64,000 nt of DNA from HIMB11 sp965657135 (GTDB taxonomy: Bacteria > Pseudomonadota > Alphaproteobacteria > Rhodobacterales > Rhodobacteraceae). The notes under the pieces were generated by a model, which worked only from the letters and a program-made list of their open reading frames with translations, had not been told where the DNA came from and made no database searches. Below, piece after piece: positions 24,693 to 33,770 of the stretch; position 1 is the stretch's first letter; each line of letters opens with the position of its first letter. The position numbers and the translations under genes are program-made. The DNA is taken from assembly GCA_965657135.1 (NCBI GenBank), contig CBFHNF010000006.1, forward strand, positions 62,001 to 126,000, written 5' to 3'.

Positions 24693-25997
24693 ATGATCCC
24701 CCGATATTCGCGTCCTGACATGGTTCAAATCTGGTCACCAGAAACGAAATTTCGCATATGGTACGAGATTGAAGCCCACGCCTGCGATGCGATGGCGGAT
24801 CTAGGTGTCATTCCGCGTGAAAATGCCGAAGCTGTTTGGAAGGCAAAGGATATAGAATTTGACGTCGCACGCATTGATGAAATTGAGGCCGTCACAAAAC
24901 ACGATGTGATTGCATTTTTGACTCACCTTGCAGAACATATCGGATCAGACGAAGCGCGCTTTGTACACCAAGGAATGACCAGTTCAGACGTGTTAGATAC
25001 ATGTTTCAACATCCAACTTGTGCGAGCGGCGGATATCCTTTTGGCGGATATGGACCTTCTGTTGGCAGCGCTTAAACGTCGTGCCTTGGAACACAAAATG
25101 ACAGTGCGTATCGGGCGCAGTCATGGCATTCACGCAGAACCCACAACTATGGGTCTAACATTTGCCCGTTTTTATGCGGAAATGGATCGCAACAAACGTC
25201 GTTTGGAAACCGCGCGCACCGAGATTGCAACGGGTGCGATTTCTGGTGCGGTTGGGACATTTGCAAACATCGACCCACGCGTAGAAAAGCATGTTTGCGC
25301 ACAATTGGGTCTTGCACCGGAACCTATCAGCACCCAAGTGATCCCGCGCGATCGTCACGCGGCATTTTTTGCAACACTTGGTGTTGTTGCAAGTTCTATT
25401 GAAAACATCGCAACCGAAGTCCGTCACATGCAGCGCACCGAAGTGTTAGAGGCCGAAGAGTTCTTTTCCAAAGGGCAAAAAGGATCCTCGGCAATGCCCC
25501 ACAAACGCAATCCAGTATTGACAGAAAACCTAACCGGATTGGCGCGCTTGGTACGCATGGCAGTTGTTCCAGCGATGGAAAATGTCGCATTGTGGCATGA
25601 ACGTGATATCTCTCACAGCTCGGTTGAACGCAACATCGGGCCCGATGCGACCGTAACACTGGATTTTGCGCTGTCTCGGCTAACCAATGTTGTTGATAAG
25701 CTCGTGATCTATCCTGACAATATGCTTGCCAATATGAATAAATTCCGCGGCCTTGTCATGTCACAGCGTGTTCTATTGGCCTTGACACAGGCTGGCGTTA
25801 GCCGTGAGGACGCCTATCGTTTGGTACAGCGCAACGCAATGAAGGTTTGGGAAGAAGGAAAAGATTTTAAAACCGAACTTTTGGCCGACGCTGATGTAAC
25901 AACTGCACTTTCGATCGAAGAAATCGAAGAGAAATTTGATCTTGGCTATCACACCAAACATGTTGATACGATTTTTGCCCGTGTGTTTGGCGAATAG
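24693..25997 (+). CDS. purB: Adenylosuccinate lyase
   Basis: Acts twice in purine synthesis, splitting fumarate from SAICAR and from adenylosuccinate. It is 434 residues long. The fumarase-superfamily signature GSSAMPHKRNP, with the flexible catalytic loop, lies at about 262-272, with HDVIAFLTHLAE and the RIGRSHGIHAEPTTMG block before it. I chose ATG 24693 because AAAGG is upstream and relatives begin MIPRYSRPDM. It is a single gene, followed by the FliG-like pair on the same strand 70 bases later. Confidence 0.96.
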   Translation: MIPRYSRPDMVQIWSPETKFRIWYEIEAHACDAMADLGVIPRENAEAVWKAKDIEFDVARIDEIEAVTKHDVIAFLTHLAEHIGSDEARFVHQGMTSSDVLDTCFNIQLVRAADILLADMDLLLAALKRRALEHKMTVRIGRSHGIHAEPTTMGLTFARFYAEMDRNKRRLETARTEIATGAISGAVGTFANIDPRVEKHVCAQLGLAPEPISTQVIPRDRHAAFFATLGVVASSIENIATEVRHMQRTEVLEAEEFFSKGQKGSSAMPHKRNPVLTENLTGLARLVRMAVVPAMENVALWHERDISHSSVERNIGPDATVTLDFALSRLTNVVDKLVIYPDNMLANMNKFRGLVMSQRVLLALTQAGVSREDAYRLVQRNAMKVWEEGKDFKTELLADADVTTALSIEEIEEKFDLGYHTKHVDTIFARVFGE

Positions 25998-26067
25998 TCT
26001 ACTGGCGGAAATCTTTCTTTAACTGCTACATCATAATCCTTGGGGCAAAACAGTGCCCCGAGGTTCC

Positions 26068-26874
26068 ATGCCCCAAGACAAAGATATTCTTGACCCCGTT
26101 CCTGCTCCTCTTACAAAAGATATGAGCACGCGCACAAAGGCAGCCATCGTTGTGCGTTTCCTGATGCAAGAAGGGGCAGAAATTGATCTTGCCGCACTTC
26201 CCACTTCATTGCAGGCGGATCTGACGCGGGAAATTGCAGATCTGCGTTTGATTGATCGCGCAACCTTGGCCGAAGTGATCGAAGAATTTGCCCACGAATT
26301 GGACAGCATCGGGTTAACCGCTCAAGGGGGATTGGGCTCCGCACTGCGTCTTTTAGAAGGAAAAATTACACATGATACCGCACGCCGTTTGCGCCAAGAC
26401 GCAGGTGTTCGCCTATTCGAAGATCCATGGGGGCGCATTAAACAATTAGAGAACGCAGAGTTGATAAGGCTCTTAGAGGCTGAAACAACTGAGATATCTG
26501 CGGTCGTACTGTCAAAACTTGAAGTGAGCAAAGCCGCTGCCCTATTAGGGGCCATGCCCGGCGCACGTGCGCGCAACATCAGTTTTGCCATATCCCAAAC
26601 GGCCGGCGTGACCCCCCAAGCCGTTGATCGCATCGGACAAAGTCTGATGGCGCAATTGGACAACAAACCAGAACGTGCCTTTGTCACTCTTCCTGAAGAT
26701 CGGATCGCAGCGATCCTGACTGCTGCATCCAATGATCTGCGCGATGAGGTCATGAACGGGTTGTGCGAAAGCGATCCAGATTTGGCAGAGCGCGTCTTGG
26801 CAGGTGTCTTTACATTTATCGACATTCCGACGCGGATTGCAAAAATGGATATTACGACCGCCGTTAAACTGTGA
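26068..26874 (+). CDS. FliG-like flagellar motor switch protein, N-terminal and middle domains (split gene)
   Basis: A 268-residue product resembling the N and M domains of FliG, the rotor protein that binds the stator. The N-terminal KAAIVVRFLMQEGAEIDLAALP motif and the middle TTEISAVVLSKLEVSKAAALLGAMPG block are recognisable, and the frame ends just after the M-to-C linker (VFTFIDIPTRIAKM). The rest of the C domain is in the next frame. ATG 26068 follows GAGG at 26060-26063. No other flagellar gene is nearby, so this is an orphan copy. It could be a divergent paralogue with another role, or a frameshifted gene. Confidence 0.65.
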   Translation: MPQDKDILDPVPAPLTKDMSTRTKAAIVVRFLMQEGAEIDLAALPTSLQADLTREIADLRLIDRATLAEVIEEFAHELDSIGLTAQGGLGSALRLLEGKITHDTARRLRQDAGVRLFEDPWGRIKQLENAELIRLLEAETTEISAVVLSKLEVSKAAALLGAMPGARARNISFAISQTAGVTPQAVDRIGQSLMAQLDNKPERAFVTLPEDRIAAILTAASNDLRDEVMNGLCESDPDLAERVLAGVFTFIDIPTRIAKMDITTAVKL

Positions 26875-27113
26875 ATCAAACCGATCTCGTGAACGCACTG
26901 TGCTATGCTGGCGCCAATGGTTTGGAAGAGGTCAAGGAATTTATACTCGAGGGCCTATCAAAGCGCTTGGCAGAAACCATCAGAGAAGAAATTGAAGAAC
27001 GCGGCGCCGTCAAAACCAAAGTGGGCGAAGCCGCAAAAACAACCCTTGTTGCAGGTATTCAAGGACAGATTTCAGCAGGCGAAATAAGTTTTGTGGGCTT
27101 TGATGACCCTTAA
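26871..27113 (+). CDS. FliG-like C-terminal domain fragment (80 aa), overlapping frame
   Basis: An 80-residue frame starting at GTG 26871, which overlaps the stop of the preceding frame (GTGA). The product matches the FliG C-terminal domain, with LVNALCYAGANGLEEVKEFILEGLSKRLAETIREEI corresponding to the stator-contacting helices. Joined to the upstream product with no residue missing, the total is 348 residues, the normal FliG length. A termination-reinitiation pair or a recent -1 frameshift both fit. Its stop overlaps the convergent DUF1223 stop. Confidence 0.6.
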   Translation: MNQTDLVNALCYAGANGLEEVKEFILEGLSKRLAETIREEIEERGAVKTKVGEAAKTTLVAGIQGQISAGEISFVGFDDP

Positions 27114-27814
27114 TCCTGAAGCGCCGCACCCACTATTGCGCCCTGCCCCTGTGCTTGGACAAATATCGCCAGCTTCCCGTTCTGAATGGCTGGAATCGTA
27201 AATGTCGCATTTCGGCCAGTTAGCTGACCGATGGGACGGAAATCTTGGACAACATTTACATATCTGAAATTGTTCCCACGGTTTTCACCCCTTTTTATGT
27301 GAACCTCGGCGGTAGGTTTGATCGCCACCGCCATCACATCATACGATCCCGTTTGCGTCAGACCTGTTTGTGTAAAAATACGTAATTTTGCGCCATCTTG
27401 CGTGATCTTGATTAATACAGGCATCTCTTGATTTTTTGCGTCCATCACCGCTTTGGCCACATCCATCGGGCGTGATCCAACCACATCAGTCGTGCCGTTG
27501 ACAATCATTTGCGGTGTATAGACATTTTTCTTTTTCATCCGCTGCGCATAAACACGCTGGCGTTGTGAATTTTCAGGTCTGCCAAAGATATCTTTCCACC
27601 CCATGTAATCCCAGTAATCCACATGATAAGATAACGCGATGATATCTCTTTCTTTGGCCAATTCTCCTAAAACACGATCTGCGGGCGGGCAACTGGAACA
27701 TCCTTGTGAGGTAAAAAGCTCTACAACTGTCACGGCACGCTCTGCCTGTGCCTGTCCGACAAAAAGTAGCAAGATGCCAATACATCCAACAATCACAGAT
27801 TTAAAATTATGCAT
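27110..27814 (-). CDS. DUF1223 secreted thioredoxin-like protein
   Basis: A 234-residue exported protein with a clear signal peptide (about 1-24, ending GQAQA). It has the family signature VVELFTSQGCSSCPPADRVLGELA, in which a CSSC pair sits at the thioredoxin position, followed by SYHVDYWDYMGWKD and YTPQMIVNG. DUF1223 proteins are predicted periplasmic redox proteins with no settled function. It is divergent from acnB and convergent with the FliG-like frames. Confidence 0.88.
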   Translation of the reverse strand: MHNFKSVIVGCIGILLLFVGQAQAERAVTVVELFTSQGCSSCPPADRVLGELAKERDIIALSYHVDYWDYMGWKDIFGRPENSQRQRVYAQRMKKKNVYTPQMIVNGTTDVVGSRPMDVAKAVMDAKNQEMPVLIKITQDGAKLRIFTQTGLTQTGSYDVMAVAIKPTAEVHIKRGENRGNNFRYVNVVQDFRPIGQLTGRNATFTIPAIQNGKLAIFVQAQGQGAIVGAALQD

Positions 27815-28153
27815 ATCGCGTCCAAACGTGTTTCACCAATCATACATACGGGAAGTCCCTCACAATTTCCAATCAACCATTTGAGAGCAATCGTGACAAG
27901 CCCACCACAGCACCTCCGAGTTGTTCGCATTGCGACCGTTGGTGCCTAACGTCGCAGTTTGCACAAATTTACGATATGTGAATTGCCTGAATATACTGAA
28001 CTGAGTAACACAAATAAGGCCTAGATAGTAAAGCACTTGCACCGCCAATCCGCTTTGCATACATAGGTATACAGTCAGAGATATGATTCGCTCCGATACT
28101 TGGTGCACTGGGTCGTATCAGAAGAGAAACCGTTAAAAAGGGTTAAGAAGGCG
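27815..28153 (+). promoter_or_regulatory. DUF1223/acnB divergent region with candidate acnB promoter
   Basis: A 339-base gap with no convincing gene. TTGCAC (28037-28042) and TACATA (28060-28065), exactly 17 bp apart, make a good promoter-like pair about 90 bases before the acnB start. No iron-regulator box was evident to me. Confidence 0.45.
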
Positions 28154-30943
28154 ATGAGCTTGTACGCAGCATATTTGGAAGAAATTGAAAACCGCAAAGC
28201 ACAGGGTTTACATCCAAAACCCATCGATAATGGTGCATTGACAAAAGAGATCATCGCCCAAATCAAAGATGTGGATCATGCACATCGGGAACAGTCATTA
28301 AAGTTTTTTATTTACAACACCCTTCCTGGAACAACCAGCGCGGCGGTAGAAAAAGCAGAGTTCCTGAAAGAAATCGTGCTAGGCCAGATCGAGGTTGCTG
28401 AGATTTCAACAGATTTTGCATTTGAATTACTCTCGCACATGAAGGGTGGCCCCTCTGTGCGCGTTTTGTTGGACGTGGCCCTTGGGGATGATATGGATCT
28501 TGCAGTGCAAGCAGGCGAAGTTCTAAAAACCCAAGTCTTCCTGTATGATGCGGATACAGATCGCCTAAAAGAAGCCTTTAAATCAGGCAACGCAGTGGCA
28601 AAAGATATCCTTGAAAGCTATTCAGACGCTGAGTTTTTTACAAAACTTCCTGAAGTTGAAGAAGAAATAAAAGTTGTCACATTCATTGCCGCCGAAGGTG
28701 ATATCTCAACCGATTTGTTGTCACCTGGCAACCAGGCGCACTCGCGGTCGGATCGTGAATTACACGGCAAATGTATGATTTCTGAAAAAGCACAAAAAGA
28801 AATCGAGGCGCTCAAACTTCAACACCCAGATAAACGCGTTATGCTGATCGCTGAAAAAGGTACGATGGGAGTTGGTTCATCCCGCATGTCAGGTGTGAAC
28901 AACGTTGCCCTTTGGACAGGAAAACAAGCAAGTCCCTATGTACCATTTGTAAACATCGCACCCGTTGTTGCCGGAACAAATGGTATCTCACCTATTTTCC
29001 TAACAACCGTGGGTGTGACTGGCGGTATTGGTGTTGACCTTAAAAATTGGGTCAAAAAATTGGGGGAAGATGGCAAGCCGATTTTGAACAATGACGGCAA
29101 CCCGATTTTGGAACAGAAGTATTCTGTTGAAACTGGGACGGTTTTGACAATCAATTCGAAAAAGAAAAAGCTCTACTCGGCAGATGGCGAAGAATTGGTG
29201 GATATGTCCTCCTCTTTCACACCGCAAAAAACCGAGTTTATGAAGGCCGGTGGTTCATATGCGATTGTATTTGGTAAAAAACTTCAAAGCCTGGCTTGCG
29301 AAATTTTGGGCGTGCCATTGAAATCTGCATTTGCACCCGCCAAAGAAATTGAAAGCGATGGTCAGGGCCTTACAGCCGTTGAAAAAATCTTTAACGCAAA
29401 TTCTGTTGGCGTCGCCACCGATAAACCTCTGCTGGCGGGATCTGATGTCCGCGTCAGGGTGAACATCGTTGGATCTCAGGACACAACTGGCCTGATGACA
29501 TCTCAAGAGCTAGAAGCGATGGCAGCAACCGTCTTGTCGCCAATTGTGGATGGCGCTTATCAGTCGGGCTGCCACACTGCTTCCGTATGGGACATTAAAG
29601 CACAGGAAAACACGCCTCGCCTGATGAAGTTCATGCACGATTTTGGCCTTATTACGGGCCGTGATCCCAAAGACGTTTATCATCCAATGACAGACGTCAT
29701 TCACAAAGTGCTAAACGATATCACAGTGGATGATTGGGCCATCATCATTGGCGGCGATAGCCACACACGGATGTCCAAGGGCGTTGCCTTTGGCGCAGAC
29801 TCAGGCACCGTTGCATTGGCACTGGCTACGGGTGAGGCAACAATGCCGATCCCAGAGTCCGTAAAAGTGACATTCAAAGGACAAATGGCAGCACATATGG
29901 ATTTCCGCGATGTTGTGCATGCAACACAGGCGCAAATGTTGGATCAGTTTGGCGATAACGTCTTCCAAGGCCGCATTATCGAAGTTCATTTGGGCACCTT
30001 GTTGGCCGATCAGGCGTTTACATTCACTGATTGGACCGCAGAGATGAAAGCCAAAGCATCCATCTGTATTTCTGAGGATGCAACATTGATTGAATCCTTG
30101 GAAATTGCGAAATCGCGCATCAAGATCATGATCGAAAAAGGCATGGATAACGACGCGCAAATGCTTCAAGGGTTGGTTGATCGTGCTGACGCGCGCATCG
30201 CCCAGATCCAATCTGGTGAAAAACCAGCATTGGCACCAGATGCAGACGCAAAATATGCAGCCAAGGTTGTGGTTGATTTGGATCTTATCAACGAGCCAAT
30301 GATCGCGGACCCAGACGTTGCCAATGCGGACATTTCAAAACGGTATACCCACGATACAATTCGCCCCGTGTCCTATTACAAATCAGAGAAAAAGGTGGAT
30401 TTAGGATTTGTCGGATCCTGTATGGTTCACAAAGGCGACATCAAAATCGTGGCGCAGATGCTGCGTAATATCGAAAAAGAAAAAGGGTCAGTTGAATTTA
30501 ACGCACCCCTTGTTGTGACAGCGCCGACCTATAACATCATTGATGAATTAAAGGCCGAAGGCGATTGGGAAGTGTTGCAGAAATACTCTGGGTTTGAATT
30601 TGACGACAACGCGCCAAAAACGACGGCACGTACAGAATATGAAAACACGCTCTACCTTGAACGTCCCGGCTGCAACCTGTGCATGGGGAACCAGGAAAAG
30701 GCCGCCAAAGGCGACACCGTTCTGGCCACATCGACACGCCTGTTTAAGGGACGCGTTGTAGAGGACGCACCAGAAAAGGCGGGCGAATCCCTTTTGGCAT
30801 CAACACCTGTTGTTGTACTCTCAGCGATCCTAGGACGTACACCGTCCATTGACGAATATAAATCGGCGGTGGATGGGATCGACCTTACCAAATTCGCTCC
30901 ACCCAAAACAAAACCACTAGATAGCCTTTCAGTTCACTACTAA
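28154..30943 (+). CDS. acnB: Bifunctional aconitate hydratase 2 / 2-methylisocitrate dehydratase
   Basis: Interconverts citrate and isocitrate in the TCA cycle with a 4Fe-4S cluster, and can act on 2-methylisocitrate. The AcnB type is identified by its N-terminal HEAT-like domain (MSLYAAYLEEIENRKAQGLHPKPID) and the cluster cysteines Cys756 (GSCMVHKGD), Cys840 and Cys843 (PGCNLCMGN). GGDSHTRMSKGVAFGADSG is the substrate motif. It has 929 residues. Residues about 325-345 contain an extra KPILNNDGNPI loop relative to shorter AcnB forms. I chose ATG 28154 because the family starts MSLYAAYLE. It ends in an intrinsic terminator facing the ccm genes. Confidence 0.95.
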   Translation: MSLYAAYLEEIENRKAQGLHPKPIDNGALTKEIIAQIKDVDHAHREQSLKFFIYNTLPGTTSAAVEKAEFLKEIVLGQIEVAEISTDFAFELLSHMKGGPSVRVLLDVALGDDMDLAVQAGEVLKTQVFLYDADTDRLKEAFKSGNAVAKDILESYSDAEFFTKLPEVEEEIKVVTFIAAEGDISTDLLSPGNQAHSRSDRELHGKCMISEKAQKEIEALKLQHPDKRVMLIAEKGTMGVGSSRMSGVNNVALWTGKQASPYVPFVNIAPVVAGTNGISPIFLTTVGVTGGIGVDLKNWVKKLGEDGKPILNNDGNPILEQKYSVETGTVLTINSKKKKLYSADGEELVDMSSSFTPQKTEFMKAGGSYAIVFGKKLQSLACEILGVPLKSAFAPAKEIESDGQGLTAVEKIFNANSVGVATDKPLLAGSDVRVRVNIVGSQDTTGLMTSQELEAMAATVLSPIVDGAYQSGCHTASVWDIKAQENTPRLMKFMHDFGLITGRDPKDVYHPMTDVIHKVLNDITVDDWAIIIGGDSHTRMSKGVAFGADSGTVALALATGEATMPIPESVKVTFKGQMAAHMDFRDVVHATQAQMLDQFGDNVFQGRIIEVHLGTLLADQAFTFTDWTAEMKAKASICISEDATLIESLEIAKSRIKIMIEKGMDNDAQMLQGLVDRADARIAQIQSGEKPALAPDADAKYAAKVVVDLDLINEPMIADPDVANADISKRYTHDTIRPVSYYKSEKKVDLGFVGSCMVHKGDIKIVAQMLRNIEKEKGSVEFNAPLVVTAPTYNIIDELKAEGDWEVLQKYSGFEFDDNAPKTTARTEYENTLYLERPGCNLCMGNQEKAAKGDTVLATSTRLFKGRVVEDAPEKAGESLLASTPVVVLSAILGRTPSIDEYKSAVDGIDLTKFAPPKTKPLDSLSVHY

Positions 30944-30959
30944 GTGAACCTCTCCTAAG

Positions 30960-30993
30960 ACAAAGGCCCGCAATATGCGGGCCTTTGTTTTTT
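30960..30993. terminator. Intrinsic terminator between acnB and ccmG
   Basis: A 12-bp stem CAAAGGCCCGCA/TGCGGGCCTTTG (30961-30972, 30976-30987) is followed by a T-run on the plus strand. It ends acnB and lies 34 bases past the ccmG stop, so it may also block the opposite strand. Confidence 0.88.
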
Positions 30994-31027
30994 GTTTCTT
31001 TTTTCTAATCTTAGTGAATGGCAGGTT

Positions 31028-31567
31028 TTATTTTGCCTGCGCCTGTTCCAGCGCAGGAACAAAGCGTTGCATATAATCCGACCCCACCAACGGCCCCGCG
31101 TATCTGAACAAAATTGAACCATCGCCATCAACGATAAATGTTTCAGGCGGTGCAGTGACACCCCAATCAATGGCTGTACGCCCCTGTGGATCGAACGCGA
31201 TCCCTGCGAATGGATTGCCATCATCGTTAATGTACTTGATCGCTTGGTCAGGATCATCTTTTATGTTGACGCCATAAATTTGAAGTCCCTGTTTTTGCAA
31301 GTTTAACAAAACTGGATGTTCAGCGCGGCATGGCGGACACCAACTGGCCCAAAAATTTACCAAGGTAACATCGCCTGTGATTAGATCATCCGCCCCAACG
31401 CCCGCAAAATCGCCGAGGGTCTCAGAGGTAATTGTAGGGGCTGGCTGCCCAATAAATGTCGAAGGCAGGTCATTGGGGTTATCGCGCTGCATCCCAACAT
31501 AAAACAGACCAGCAAGCCCCGCAAAAATCACTGGTGGCAAGACCATGAGAGGTTTAATCTTTGCCAT
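31028..31567 (-). CDS. ccmG: Thiol:disulfide interchange protein CcmG/DsbE
   Basis: A 179-residue periplasmic thioredoxin-like protein, anchored by an N-terminal helix (about 6-25), that reduces apocytochrome c cysteines before heme attachment. The active site WASWCPPCRAEHP and the cis-Pro segment GVTAPPETFIVD typical of CcmG are present. The start at 31567 (MAKIKPLM) overlaps ccmD by 14 bases. A longer frame to 31588 would add seven residues. Last gene of the ccmABCDG run. Confidence 0.95.
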   Translation of the reverse strand: MAKIKPLMVLPPVIFAGLAGLFYVGMQRDNPNDLPSTFIGQPAPTITSETLGDFAGVGADDLITGDVTLVNFWASWCPPCRAEHPVLLNLQKQGLQIYGVNIKDDPDQAIKYINDDGNPFAGIAFDPQGRTAIDWGVTAPPETFIVDGDGSILFRYAGPLVGSDYMQRFVPALEQAQAK

Positions 31568-31712
31568 TTCGCGAACCCTCGATTTCATCCAAGCGTTTGC
31601 GCGCTGCGGTGTTGCGCATGACTATTCCAAGCACCAAAATCACCAACAACGACAGCCCCGCCCCATAAGAGCCCAGAACCGCGAACGCGTATTTTCCCAA
31701 GTCTGGAAACAT
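31554..31712 (-). CDS. ccmD: Heme exporter protein CcmD
   Basis: A 52-residue single-helix membrane protein read from ATG 31712 to TAA 31554. It begins MFPDLGKYAFAVLGSYGAGLS, continues with a hydrophobic helix (about 9-32), and ends with a basic cytoplasmic tail (RNTAARKRLDEIEG), exactly the CcmD design. CcmD stabilises the CcmABC-CcmE complex that loads heme on CcmE. Its start lies four bases past the ccmC stop, and it overlaps ccmG. Confidence 0.88.
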   Translation of the reverse strand: MFPDLGKYAFAVLGSYGAGLSLLVILVLGIVMRNTAARKRLDEIEGSRNGKD

Positions 31713-31715
31713 GAC

Positions 31716-32441
31716 TTAACCTCTTTCTCTGGCGATCAACGCATTGGCGCGGCGAATACGAATTTCAGTGCGCGTCCCAATCAAAACCAATGCGACAAAC
31801 AGTAAGACAAACCCCGTAATCGACATCAGTAAGGGTTGGTAAAACACGTCCGCCACATTCTCTTCCTTATCCAAAGACAGCGATGCCCCTTGATGCAGCC
31901 CTTGGTTCCAAAACAATACGGCATACCGGCTGAGCACTGCAAAAACTGACCCAACCATACATAACACAGATGTCAGATCCGCCGCCGTATCCGGATTATC
32001 AATTGCAGCCCAAAGCGCAACATACCCTAAGTAAAACAAAAACAGGATCAAAAACGACGTCAATCGCGGATCCCACGCCCACCATGTGCCCCACATGGGT
32101 TGCCCCCATAACGCACCAGTGATCAATGTGATCAATGTCATGGCAATGCCGATGGGGGCCGCGGCCTTGGCCGCCAATGCACTGACATGATGGCGCCTGA
32201 TCAACCAGATCAAAGACGCAACCAGCATCATAAACCATGCATTGATCGCAATCAGCGCTGCAGGGACGTGCAAATAGATGATTTTCACAGTCGATCCCTG
32301 TTTGTAATCATCTGGCGTTAAGAAGTACCCCCAAAATAGCCCAAGACCAATAAACACCGCGGCACCTGCCGCCAACCACGGAACGATTTTGCCCGAAAAG
32401 GACAAAAACTTAACTGGATTTGCGTATTCCCAAAGTGACAT
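31716..32441 (-). CDS. ccmC: Heme exporter/lyase subunit CcmC
   Basis: A 241-residue inner-membrane protein with six hydrophobic helices that loads heme onto CcmE. The tryptophan-rich periplasmic motif WGTWWAWDPRLTS, conserved for heme handling, is at about 117-129, and the flanking histidines (YLHVPAAL and near 190) are in place. It lies 9 bases after ccmB, in the order ccmA-B-C-D-G. Confidence 0.96.
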   Translation of the reverse strand: MSLWEYANPVKFLSFSGKIVPWLAAGAAVFIGLGLFWGYFLTPDDYKQGSTVKIIYLHVPAALIAINAWFMMLVASLIWLIRRHHVSALAAKAAAPIGIAMTLITLITGALWGQPMWGTWWAWDPRLTSFLILFLFYLGYVALWAAIDNPDTAADLTSVLCMVGSVFAVLSRYAVLFWNQGLHQGASLSLDKEENVADVFYQPLLMSITGFVLLFVALVLIGTRTEIRIRRANALIARERG

Positions 32442-32450
32442 TCTGTCTCC

Positions 32451-33107
32451 CTAGCGTAAGTTAATTTTTAAAACCGCCGCTGATGCGAATGGCAACAGCG
32501 CGATACAAGCAAATGTAAGTCCCAATAGCAATGCCATGGGTGTTGCCACATCCATTCCGACACTGCCGCGGCGCGCAAGCTCTGCCCCAAAGATGAGTGT
32601 TGGCACATAAAGTGGCAACACCAACAGCGACAATAACAACCCACCCCGTTTCAGTCCAACAGTCAATGCAGCGCCAAATGTGCCAATCACACTCAGCGCA
32701 GGCGTTCCAAGCAATAGCGAGATGACGATCCAGTAAAATCCGTCTGTTTGCAAACCCAACAGAACGCCCAATACCGGTGCGGCAAAGACCAAAGGAAGAC
32801 CCGTCGTGATCCAGTGCGCAAGTGATTTAACACTCACCACTGCCTCAAGTGGAAGTGGAGCCGTCGCCAGCAAATCCAAGGTGCCATCTTCGAAATCCAG
32901 GGCAAAAACGCGATCCAGCGACAATAAGCACGCCAACAAAGCACCAACCCACAAAATACCAGGGGCAATGCGCGCCAGCAGCCCCATTTCTGGCCCCACC
33001 CCAAAGGGAACCAACACCACAACAATCAGAAAAAACGCAAGGCTTAGCCCAAACCCCCCGCCTGCGCGAATTGCAAGGCGCATATCACGCACCAACAGCA
33101 CAATCAT
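32451..33107 (-). CDS. ccmB: Heme exporter subunit CcmB
   Basis: A 218-residue permease subunit with six hydrophobic helices. The CcmB signature around ALDFEDGTLDLLATAPLPLEAVVSVKSLAHW lies at about 69-99. It pairs with CcmA in an ABC complex that releases holo-CcmE. Its ATG overlaps the ccmA stop by four bases, so the two are translationally coupled. Confidence 0.95.
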   Translation of the reverse strand: MIVLLVRDMRLAIRAGGGFGLSLAFFLIVVVLVPFGVGPEMGLLARIAPGILWVGALLACLLSLDRVFALDFEDGTLDLLATAPLPLEAVVSVKSLAHWITTGLPLVFAAPVLGVLLGLQTDGFYWIVISLLLGTPALSVIGTFGAALTVGLKRGGLLLSLLVLPLYVPTLIFGAELARRGSVGMDVATPMALLLGLTFACIALLPFASAAVLKINLR

Positions 33108-33724
33108 AAAAAGGCCTCATCGGGATTAAACTGTGCCTCTGCTGCGGCCTTAAATTGTGTTAAATCAAGCGTCACGGCGCGATCTCCTAGACCCAAATCA
33201 ATATGGGTGGCAATTACGGCCACTCCCCCACGCTCCAAATGGGCCTGAATCATTGCGCCAAATTGCGCAACGGCAGCGGTATCTAGCGACACAGTTGGTT
33301 CATCCAGCAACCAAATCGGACGTCCTGTCACGATCAGACGCGCCAATCCCAAGCGTCGCTTTTGGCCCGCCGATAACATGCCACCGGGACGATCAATCAA
33401 ATAGCCCATATCAAAAGCAGAAATCGCGGCATCAATTGTTTTCGTTCCAAACACACTGGCCCAAAATTCCAAATTTTCACGTACAGTTAACGTGGATTTT
33501 ATACCGTCAAGATGGCCAGCGTAAACGGCGGCATCCTCGGGCATATCAACTTGACCTTCATACACAGGTTGCAACCCTGCGATTGTGCGCAGCAAGGTGG
33601 TTTTTCCCAATCCATTGGGGCCCCGCAAAATCAAAGCTTGACCTGATAAAACCTCAAACCCAACGCCTGACAAAAGGTGGCGCGATGCGCGCAGAACGCT
33701 TAGATTTGAAACGGTTAATGTCAT
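33104..33724 (-). CDS. ccmA: Heme ABC exporter ATP-binding protein CcmA
   Basis: A 206-residue ABC ATPase. Walker A GPNGLGKTT (about 33-41), signature LSAGQKRRLGLARL, Walker B PIWLLDEPTVSLD and the switch His in VIATHID are all visible. It powers the CcmABCD heme-handling complex. It starts 46 bases downstream of the Mth938-like gene, within the same-strand run that begins at yajC. Confidence 0.95.
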   Translation of the reverse strand: MTLTVSNLSVLRASRHLLSGVGFEVLSGQALILRGPNGLGKTTLLRTIAGLQPVYEGQVDMPEDAAVYAGHLDGIKSTLTVRENLEFWASVFGTKTIDAAISAFDMGYLIDRPGGMLSAGQKRRLGLARLIVTGRPIWLLDEPTVSLDTAAVAQFGAMIQAHLERGGVAVIATHIDLGLGDRAVTLDLTQFKAAAEAQFNPDEAFL

Positions 33725-33770
33725 GTCACTGGCTTACACCATGAGGGTGCATTGCAAAAGATGAATTTGA

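Noticed and set aside
26860..26880. Programmed -1 ribosomal frameshift site in the FliG-like gene
   Set aside because: The zero-frame codons GTT AAA CTG TGA do not form an X XXY YYZ slippery heptamer, and no strong downstream pseudoknot is evident; GTGA reinitiation or an indel is simpler.
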